From positions 620,001 to 684,000 of the forward strand of contig JAPDOI010000063.1 of the NCBI GenBank assembly GCA_029168955.1: a stretch of 64,000 bases of DNA, written 5' to 3'. A program made the position numbers and the translations under genes. This document shows, piece by piece, positions 55,940 through 64,000 of the stretch; the first letter of the stretch is position 1, and each line of letters starts with the position of its first letter. This DNA comes from Aplectana chamaeleonis (lineage: Eukaryota; Nematoda; Chromadorea; Rhabditida; Cosmocercidae). The notes beneath the pieces are model-generated. The model saw only the letters and a list, made by a program, of their open reading frames with translations. It made no database searches and was not told where the DNA came from.

Positions 55940-56305
55940 ATTGTATGAAGGAACGATTCGCAGATGCTCCTCGTAAAGTTGATGCACAGAGATGGGCCGA
56001 CGCCAACATGGAAAGGCTTCGTCTTCTGCTTGAGGAGCACATCAGTTTGTTCGAGAATATCTAACGAAGGCGGCTGTGAACCCTATCTTAGCAGTGCCGC
56101 CGCGGGTTTGCGAGTCCGAGTCTCAACTCGGCAGGCGAGCCAGATGTGCTGTGGCGCTCCCAGACACGACACGGCGCACTTGTTCGTGTGCCCGAAGAGA
56201 CCTGCCCTCTTAAGCACAATTACCTTTGGACGAATCCTGTGAAGGCCGCCCAGTTCCTCAACCTATGACTAAAAGACCACTTTGAGGCTGCAGAAGAAGA
56301 AGGAA
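55940..56305 (+). pseudogene. 5'-truncated, internally deleted LINE 3' end
   Basis: Matches the last 450 bp of the LINE at 7128-10583: KERFADAPRKVDAQRWAD, ESQLGRRA-like and DTAHLFVCPKRP, then CCCAGTTCCTCAACCTATGA and a GCTGCAGAAGAAGAAGG tail. The TLASLRCGHSTM-to-CPDCG segment is deleted, and a stop falls at about 56062. A dead copy. Confidence 0.88.
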
Positions 56306-56309
56306 CGAT

Positions 56310-57290
56310 GGAAGCGATGGGCGATAAGGTGAGCAAGATGGATAGGCTACCGTTTGGGATCTGAAAGTAGATGGACATGTTTACAATAGAGGGGTTTGGA
56401 GGAAGTTCTCAGGCCTTCAAGAGCGTCTCCCCTCGGAGGAGGAGCTTGTTACGCTCTTTTTTTCCGTTTCCACGACAATGACTTCACAAGCGCGCCGGGC
56501 GAGGGTGGACGGACTTGTGGAGTGAATAAAGGGAACCTGCGAAAAAAAACCGAATAACAACTTCGAATTTGTGTTCAGTGGCCTAAATAGCCCCTCTGAA
56601 TTATATTGAGCGAGCAAATCAATCCCAGGTATCCATTCCGTGGTCGAAAATCCTAGGTCTGCGCCCTTTACCACCTAGTTATCGGGAACAGTTCCGAGGT
56701 TTATTTTTACTTCTTTTGATTGATGCGGTGGGTAATAACTCATTCAGAGAAATGTTTCGCAAATTTAGATTAAAAAATTCGTGTTCCACGAGCTAGAAAC
56801 GTAAATTCCATTCGAAATGGCCACTTTTCTCAAATATCCTCCCCTTGTCAAGCCTGTTCGCCATTGCAGAATAATGCTAATTTAAAATAGGTTTTCTATC
56901 CGTTGAATCGTTTATTGTTGCTCCACTGGGATTGATTCTGCCTCTGTGGATTCTAATCATATTAATTTATTAATATCAGATTTCTATTAGCACCCCCTGT
57001 GAATGAACAAGTGTTATGCACATGTTCGTTCCCCATGGAGGAAATTGGTTGGGGCGGGGTTAACCCCACCCACGCACTTTATAGTTCAATTGGCGGCAAC
57101 CTTAGAGCTGAGAAGGCTCCGCCAAACTGCAAATGGAGCGACGACGGTTAGGATAGCCCCGCCCCAAACAATTTCCTTGATGACAGCCTTTTGCGGCCTG
57201 TAAAAATGGGCGTGTTTAAGTGCCATGGCCATGTGCCCCTCTCGCTGCGATTGCACCAAAATTAAAGTGTATTTATGAAAATTCTTCAAA
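56310..57290. other. No gene recognised
   Basis: AT-rich to 57000. Then comes a small inverted-repeat element at about 57045-57260 (GTTGGGGCGGGGTTAACCCC ... GATAGCCCCGCCCCAAAC), with a tail (AATGGGCGTG..AAGTGC) similar to 22305-22370. Confidence 0.4.
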
Positions 57291-57447
57291 GTTATACCCT
57301 AATTCTGGAAGGTGTGATAGGTTCCGTGTTCAGTGCTATATTAGATTCGTGGGTGTCGTGTTCCGTTGAAAGAAATGCACTTGAAAATGTGTAAAATTCC
57401 TCTTCGAAAGCTCTTCAACTTGAATTTTTCAAATTTACTCTGTCCCC

Positions 57448-57870
57448 AACAAGATGGCAAGCGAAGGGTCCCGCGATGAAACAGCGCTCCCTCTGCGTCT
57501 CTGACGTTCTTGAACTACGGTAAGACGTCGCGTACGCAAACCACGTACGCAACGGAGACTCTGTCTTACCGTAACCCAAAAACAGAATAAGCGGTTATCC
57601 ATTTCCTGAAATCACCCCACCTGCCAGGTAAGTAAGAGTATTTGTCTCAAGAGCGAGTATCACGGGCATTTTCAGCGAAAATTACGCAAAAAATGATGAA
57701 GTATGTGGAAAAGAGAAAGGAAAACGTGAAAACTCGATGAATTCTGTTTTTGGGTCACGGTAAGACAGAGGCTCCGTCGCGTACGTGATTTGCGTACGCG
57801 ACGTCTTTCCGTAATCCGAAAACGTCAGAGACGCAGAACGAGCGCTGCTTCTTTGGACTCTTTGCTTGTC
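57448..57870. repeat. Foldback element with GGTAAGAC arms
   Basis: GTCTCTGACGTTCTTGAACT at the left and CGTCAGAGACGCAGAACGAG at the right, with inner arms TACGGTAAGACGTCGCGTAC and GTACGCGACGTCTTTCCGTA, around a loop of about 130 bp. It lies just upstream of the LZIC pseudogene exon 2, in the position of intron 1. Confidence 0.8.
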
Positions 57871-57909
57871 ATCTCATTAGGGATAGAGTATACCCTGATT
57901 TTTTTCTAG

Positions 57910-59014
57910 GCCCTACATGGTTTTCCAAGAGTACGAAGAACCTAAATTGGACACCATGGAGGAACATGAGGTTTACTAAAACTTTCAATTTTTCTTTTAT
58001 TTCCGGTTTTCTAAACGTTTCTCCTTTAAACATTGTGGATCTGGGCTAGGAGTGGTTCTGAAGCCTAGGTCAGAGTCAATACGCTCTCCGTCTGCTGCGT
58101 CGTTCGCGGGGACAAAGTATATCATCTATTTCGAAGTAAATTTTTAAACTTCCCTCGCGTGCGTGTGCGGAGCGATGGGAGATACAGCGAGAACTTGTGG
58201 AGGGGAAGGAGGCGGAGCCTACTCGCACACGCACGCGATCGACGGAAATATATTTAACTCTGAAATAGAGGGTTACGCGTGTCGTAAAGCCGTACCAGAC
58301 TATTTTTTCAGGATCTCAGTCGGACTCTGGAGAAGATGCCTATTGGAAACATAACTCTAGTCAACAATCTCACTGCTATCTGAATGGTGAGTATGAGCAT
58401 TTTCTACATTGACGCACCTTAGAAGGCACGAAAGTGAGCGTGGTCTGAGATAAAACTTCGGGGCTGATTCAGTTGGCCTGCCAGGGCGTCGCACGGAAGC
58501 TCTTCCAGCGACAGCATTATTGGTTTACTGAATCAAAACCTCTATTTGTTATGCGTGAGTCATTGTACTACGAAGCCACGCCCAGTTTCGAGCCAATTGG
58601 TGCGATAACGGCATTTGGGTCATTTCAGGCTGTTAGAGCAGCAGTGAACCAGGCTTTTCGAACACCTGGAGTAGTAGCCCTGTTTGCAAGAAAAAAGCCA
58701 GCCGCATTAAGGCAAAAATTGATCGTGGTAGGTCAAACAGTTTTGAATTTTTTAAACATTATGCGAGTTCCTGTAATGCGATGTCATGCCGTGTTATGCT
58801 GTTTCAGATGGAAAATGAACGACGCATGCACGAATTGACGGAAAATGACTACAATTTGCGAAAGTTTGAGATATTGACAGCTTTGATGCATCTGAAAGAA
58901 GATTTGACGGACGAGTAAAAATCCTTTCTGCAGCAAAAGAAATCGGAAAACATGCCAAGTTTTGACCTGGAGGCCACCTCCAGCAACACTACCTGTAAGA
59001 CTATGCTGGGATAG
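57910..59014 (+). pseudogene. LZIC pseudogene (duplicate of 39291-41401)
   Basis: Copies of exons 2-5 at 57910-57970, 58312-58386, 58629-58727 and 58808-59014 keep all splice sites. Exon 3 has a CGA-to-TGA stop at 58381-58383, and exon 5 a GAA-to-TAA stop at 58916-58918. Exon 2 is diverged but still in frame, and exon 1 was not found upstream. Intron 2 lacks the CT array and MITE of the intact gene but has its own TIR element (about 58085-58275). Confidence 0.94.
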
Positions 59015-59174
59015 TTCATAAGGTTCAATATGGGCGCGTCTGTAGGCAAAGTGGTCACATTAGGTCAGCTGGACACATGGACTCGCCGGTGATGGCAGCT
59101 CCCATCCGGAATCGTTCGTCTTTCATGGCTACTCACAGCATTTCTTGTGGTTCTGACTTTGATACTGTAGTATA

Positions 59175-61110
59175 GTTTACTACTGCTTGTGTTATTCAGG
59201 AAATTTCTCTGTCTATGCCGGTTCTATGTGCCATTGTTTAGACTTCTGTCTGTCATCGCCGTCAAGAGACACGAAAGTGGCCGTGGCCTCCAGGGTTTCG
59301 TACTTGAGCTTCCCACTACCCTAACTTCTTTGAAAATGCGCTTCTTTAGAGGGCCAGTCCACATTTGTGCCCTGCTTTGCCTCTTGGTCTTGCTACTGTA
59401 TTTCAGTTTCTTCAAGATATTTTGACAGGTATTGTATATATGTATATTTTTGCTTTTCTATCACATATTTTATGAAAGATTTTATAAACAATACTGGCAA
59501 CTCTGTATGATTGCGTGAATGGTTTCGAACCATTTATATCTGTTGAGTAACTTGCTGTTGTTTGTATCTCAGGTAATGGCATCGGGCGGATGTACAAAGG
59601 GCGCGTGACGGTCAATGTGGATAGGATGTGCATCTATGTGAATAAATAAATAAATAAATAAACGCACCTATGTGATTTCGTCGGTAGGGCAGCCACTGCA
59701 ACTTCGGCAAGGGCTGGGATTCATGAACGAGTGTGTGTCCTAGCTGGGTTTGTTGCAATATCTTCACATACCATTAACTTATGAACACTTAACATCGACA
59801 TGGATCCTGAAGAGACTTTGCGTTCCCCATTGGAGGTTGGCGCAAACTCGGTGCACCTATGTTAGAGCATATAGCACCGAGTTTGCGCCAACCTACAACA
59901 GTGAACGCAGAGTCTCTTTCGAGTCCATGCCGACGTTAGGTCGGCTAGCGCTAGGCTGCATCTGTGTTCCGCGAGTGCGCATCTGCGAAGTGCGGGTTAC
60001 GGCATGGTAAGAAGCACGGAGATGCGGTCTCGTAGGTTCCAAGCGTGACCCAGCCCTAGCCGAACCAGGTTTTGACGAGTTTTTGGCATATGTAGATTTT
60101 GATACAAACCCAGCTGGGACCCATGCTCGTTCATAAATACCAGCCCTGGTTCGGCTAGCGCTGGCCTACATTTGGCTCCCACGAGACCGCATATCCGTGT
60201 TTCTTAACCAAGCCTTGACCAGCACTTCGCAGGTGCGGTCTAGTGGGGCCCAAATATGGGTCAGCGCAGGGCGAACGAGTGCTGACGCGTCGTTAGCTGG
60301 TTAGGATTTTGCAACAAACCCAGCTCGGACCCACTTTCGTTCATGAATCCCAATTCAGTCCGTGAGTCGCCACAGGTTTCCTGCCTGATGGTACGCATGA
60401 GGAACTCATTTGGTCACTTCAAGTCGACATATCGAACTGATCGCGGGGTAGATGCTGTTCTGCTCATCCTTGACCCTCGGTTTGGACGACGTTGTTTGAG
60501 TATGAACGTGTGTGGCAGGTTTGTACCCATTCAGTCAAACCGGGTGAACCTAGGGCCTCTGGCGGGTCGATCAACTCCCAACCGCAATCCGACAGCCTTC
60601 CGCCCGGAATCAACCCGCCGCGGAGAGATGGATGGCAGTATGAGGTCAGCATGCTCACCATTATATAGGATATCTGCCACTGTCAGCTACCCGCCCATTG
60701 TTAGCGTTTCACCCGCTGTCAACCCGCCACGCTCAACGCTGTCGCAGATCCAACTGACAAGTTCGCATGGACCTGCCATTAGACCGGCTTGCCCTCCATT
60801 GACCGCGTTTCGCCTGCCACGCACCCGGGATCGGCTCGGAAGGAATGCGAAAGCCTAAGGTCTCTTTCCGAGTGCGATCGCTGGTCGCCGCGATGGCAGG
60901 TTTTGAACACACGATCTCGATCAATGCTCATGGTGATCATTCCATCGCGTCGCACAGCGATCGAACTCTGACAGAGGCTGAAGTTCGCCTGGTGTTAAAG
61001 CCTGATTATGGAAGGATATGACATTATCCTGCATGTGTGGAGGCTGCGCGCAAGCTGCTAGATTTCTTATGGCGGTAACAATTCTCGATTGATTCCTGGG
61101 GCTCACTTAC
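59175..61110. repeat. Segmental duplication copy B, non-coding block
   Basis: Collinear with 41564-41572 plus 48792-50640. It lacks the 7.2-kb MULE and contains additional inserts: a MITE at 59799-59935 and further unmatched segments near 60355-60540 and 60860-60980. The (AATA)n tail is at 59641-59661. Confidence 0.82.
59799..59935. mobile_element. Foldback MITE inserted after the duplication
   Basis: The ends ACATCGACATGGATCC and GAGTCCATGCCGACGT are inverted. The copy A sequence (AACACTTAGTTCGG at 49880) has the uninterrupted site, and TTA is duplicated at the ends. It belongs to the same family as 4590-4714. Confidence 0.8.
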
Positions 61111-61116
61111 TGCTAG

Positions 61117-61400
61117 GTGTGCCTATAGAGGTCTGCAGAGTTGCAGAAACCGGCGAGTGGTTGCCGAGCGTCAGCCTTGACGCGGCGACAAAAATGTTTC
61201 GAAACATTATCGACGCGGCGCCGGTTGCCGCTCGCTGGCAGTGATATGGGGCCGTCGCGGCGTCAATACACTGCGGTGCCCCCTCGTCGCCCTTCACGCC
61301 GCGTCGGTCGCCATCGTGGCCGAATGTAATCGATATTGCATCACCCAGTGCTGCTCGTCGCTGCGAGCAACGCCGCTACTTGAACTCTGCAGACCCCTTA
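61117..61400. mobile_element. GGTCTGCAGAGTTG MITE inserted after the duplication
   Basis: The ends GAGGTCTGCAGAGTTG and AACTCTGCAGACCCC are inverted, with TATAG-like flanks on both sides. The corresponding place in copy A (GTGCCTACAGCAC near 50763) is uninterrupted. Confidence 0.8.
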
Positions 61401-61612
61401 TAGCACTCTCCCAAAGCATCAAGCGGTGGGCGCATGGCGGCAACAGGTCTGCGATTGCCGCGACGCACCCGCTCGCGTCGATGCAGCGTTTATGAGCCGC
61501 CTTCAGTTCAAACATTTCCGATGAAAGGGACTGTGTACATCTAAAATGGGATCACCTGAGTAAATCCGTCAGTACGTACTCTCTTGATCTACAGTACGAC
61601 GTATTTTAGATT

Positions 61613-63196
61613 ATGACACAGAAGGCGAGGAAGTGCCGAATAGATATGCCGGGTTTACCGAAACCATGGTCGGCATACATGCATCTAGTCAAAAAGAAAG
61701 TCTTCTATAATAATTCCGAAACGGGAGAGTCTCTGTGGCATCTGCCCAAGGAGATTCGAGCCAAGTTCACGACAGGTACTGCTTCACTTTTTAAAAATAT
61801 TTTCTTTTCAAAAGGCGAATTTTCAGCTGATGACGCCTCCGAGAGAAAGCTAGAAGATGAGAAGTGTCCGGCCCAGATTGTTGTTACGGAGGAGTGGGTG
61901 ACTTTCTTTCATAATTTTGTTCTCAGACAATCTCAGTTGTCGACAGCAGGTCGATAGGATGTCATCTCCTTAGACATACTAGCTGTGTCCCGCCAGACCG
62001 CTGATCTTTGCGCTTGCATCGGGGCACACGCCAGGTCTCTCGGGTAAAAGAAAAGGTGTTCCGGAGAAAACCAGGCGTTGAAGAAAGCGCTGAAGAGCGA
62101 TGTTTCGGGATGAACGGCAGATGTTTCGGGTCCACGGAATCGGCCTTAATACGGCAGCGGTGTGGCAGAACACAACTGCGAGTGTCGGAGTCATGAACCG
62201 CTTCTTGTTGACAGTCAAAACCACGTGTATTTGCCCCGAAAGGTCCGTCTGTCGCCCCGAAAGACCTGCTTGTCGCTTCGAAACACTGTTTGTTGTCTCG
62301 AGAAACCTGCCTTTCGGTTCAGCATGGAATCGATGGATTGCGCAGAACCCGCAGGGAGTTCTCCCGTCGGAGGGTGTGAGGATATGGATATCGATTTTTC
62401 GGAAGATCTTCGTCAGATGCGCGGAATGAGCTTTGCCATGGGGACGATATCAGTGGTGAGGCGCTATCTCTTGATCATTTGTGTGATCTACGTATATTGA
62501 TTATTTCCATAGTGTTTTCTAGGACTCAAAATATCAGGAGATATTCCCTTCGTCGGCTGGTAGCTGCCGAAGCTGTGTGGTGTTTGACACCTGTGTACTA
62601 ATAGACGATCCGGACATGTTAACTGACTGTATAGAAAGTGAATTTTTCGGGTTTTCCCGCGGATTTTCAAAATTATTTTCACTTTTTTTCACAACTTTTC
62701 AGAGGGTGTATCTATTGTGATCCCGTACAGAGTCTTCTATGAGCTGGATAATATAAGAAAGATTTCATCGGATTCGCAGTCGGCCAATGAGTTGAGGAAG
62801 GTGTGTCTTGAAAACTAAGAATTTTTAGAAAAATTTTCATAATATTGAACATTTCGAAAATTGTAGATTGCCACCAGGCTAGTGCATAAACTTCGTGATC
62901 TACGATCGTCACCGTTGGTCTACTGGGAGAGCTCATCAGAGGTGAGGATTTGGTTGAAGGTGACAAAAGGTACTGTCGAGGCTCGCTCTCCACGCTCCAC
63001 ATGACATCTAAATTTTGATTTTTCCTCATAACGGTTGTGGTAGATCAAAATCCCTTTTTTTCAAGAATCTGCTAAATTTATCAGTCATTTGTTTTTTTTC
63101 AGTCATTTGCAGCTGTTGAAGGATTTGTGACGGATTCCACGGAGGATCTCAATGACGATTATATCCTGAAATGTGCCTATAGAATGAAATCTATTC
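61613..63196 (+). CDS. SWT1: SWT1 RNA endoribonuclease (WW + PIN domains), 5' seven exons, runs off window
   Basis: Exons 61613-61775, 61827-61893, 62323-62455, 62523-62637, 62703-62800, 62867-62941 and 63103-63196 join in consistent phase. The first exon encodes a WW domain (LPKPWSAYMHLVKKKVFYNN, then ETGESLWHLP). A short acidic linker (MDIDFSEDLRQMRG) leads to the PIN nuclease domain: CVVFDTCVLIDDPD with the first catalytic Asp, VIPYRVFYELDNI with the Glu, and TEDLNDDYILKCAYRMKSI with the later Asp pair. This is the order in Swt1, a nuclear-pore-associated endonuclease that degrades defective mRNPs in yeast. The ATG at 61613 is the first in frame. The intron after exon 7 holds a minisatellite and passes the window end, so the C-terminal half is not seen. 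Confidence 0.9.
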
Positions 63197-64000
63197 GTGA
63201 GTTATTGTTACGATTGGAACCCGAAGCTCCGCCCATTTTTTCCATGCAGTGAATCGAAGCCCTGCCCACAGTGAATTTATGTGGTGACTTAGAAGCCACG
63301 CCCATTTTTCAAAGGCTTCATAGACCATGACCCAGAGCCCCTCCCAATCTTCTATAGTTTCACGCTACCACTCTAAACCCCGCCCACTAACTCATATCTC
63401 TCACAATGACATAGAAGCCCCGCCCATTTTATTATTATCATAAAAGCAATGGCTCAAATGCCTCCCACTGTTTTAAGAATGATGACCCAGAAGCCCCGCC
63501 TAAATTTCTATATTTTTACGCAGCCACTGCAAGCTCCGCCCACTACTCATTGCTTAATGTCATGACCCAAATGCCCCGCCCACTATCTTATGGCTTTATG
63601 CCATGTCCCAGCTGCCCCAATCAGGATTTTACGTGACGACTCAAATGCGCTGCCCGTTTGAATTACGTCCTGCGCTATGGCCGGGAGCCCCGTCCACTAT
63701 TTTGTGGCGGTATAGCAATATTCTATAGGCCCTACACAACGACCCAGAAGCCCCGCCCACTGTCTTAGAGATTTCTGCGGGGTGACTCAAAGCCACGCCC
63801 ATATTTCTGCGGCATGCCACACAACGGCTAGGAAACCCATCCACTATTTCGTGGTTTCAGTGCGATGACCTGGAAGTCTGCCCACTATTTATGTTTTTAA
63901 ACGATTCAATTTCAAGCGACTTTCTGTATGCTCTGCCCACTATTTCATGGCTTTTTTCGCGATAACCCCGGAATTTCACCCACTTTTCTATGGTTTTATA
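63197..64000. repeat. GCCCCGCCCAC minisatellite, copy B, in SWT1 intron 7
   Basis: The same degenerate unit as 51010-52180 (GACCCAGAAGCCCCGCCCAC ...). It starts at the same distance from exon 7 and continues to the window end. Confidence 0.85.

Noticed and set aside
1..64000. CRISPR arrays, bacterial operons or phage genes
   Set aside because: No evenly spaced identical repeats with unique spacers. Introns and transposon types are eukaryotic.

Overview
This window is eukaryotic and looks like a nematode genome. The protein-coding genes are split by short introns (many near 45-60 nt) with GT donors and TTTTCAG-type acceptors. They are buried in palindromic MITEs, minisatellites, a Tc1-like transposon, a PHD/APE-type LINE and an RTE-type LINE fragment, a mix typical of clade V (rhabditid/strongylid-like) nematodes. 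The species cannot be named from the sequence alone.

Layout. 0-5 kb: the C-terminal exons of a coiled-coil protein (minus strand), an RTE fragment and foldback repeats. 7-12 kb: a 3.46-kb LINE with PHD finger, endonuclease and reverse transcriptase, inserted with an 11-bp target duplication into one arm of a much older palindromic element. 12-17.8 kb: MITEs (one inserted into a copy of itself), a GC-rich tandem repeat and hairpins. 17.9-18.8 kb: a predicted small secreted protein gene. 20.7-35.3 kb (minus): a full-looking orthologue of cap-specific mRNA 2'-O-methyltransferase CMTR1, about 870 aa in 21 recognised exons. Its introns carry a complete Tc1-like transposon, MITEs, a 1.9-kb GA microsatellite and a 2.2-kb minisatellite.

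38.8-41.4 kb (plus): an intact LZIC orthologue in five exons, with a 1-kb CT array in intron 2. Downstream lies a 7.2-kb Mutator-like element with terminal inverted repeats of about 100 bp, a 9-bp target duplication and a decayed transposase that still shows a SWIM zinc finger. The right end of the window (about 57.3-64 kb) is a second copy of the LZIC-to-SWT1 block. In the first copy LZIC is intact and SWT1 is reduced to one exon by a deletion of about 1.5 kb. In the second copy LZIC is a pseudogene with stop codons and SWT1 (WW domain plus PIN nuclease) is intact and runs off the window. The two copies have therefore lost opposite genes, and comparing them reveals the empty sites of several transposons.

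Functional theme: the three recognised host genes are housekeeping genes. CMTR1 (cap methylation) and SWT1 (nuclear mRNA surveillance nuclease) act in mRNA metabolism, and LZIC is a small beta-catenin-interactor-like protein. There is no operon structure that I can support. The most novel content is in the mobile DNA and in the reciprocal decay of the duplication.
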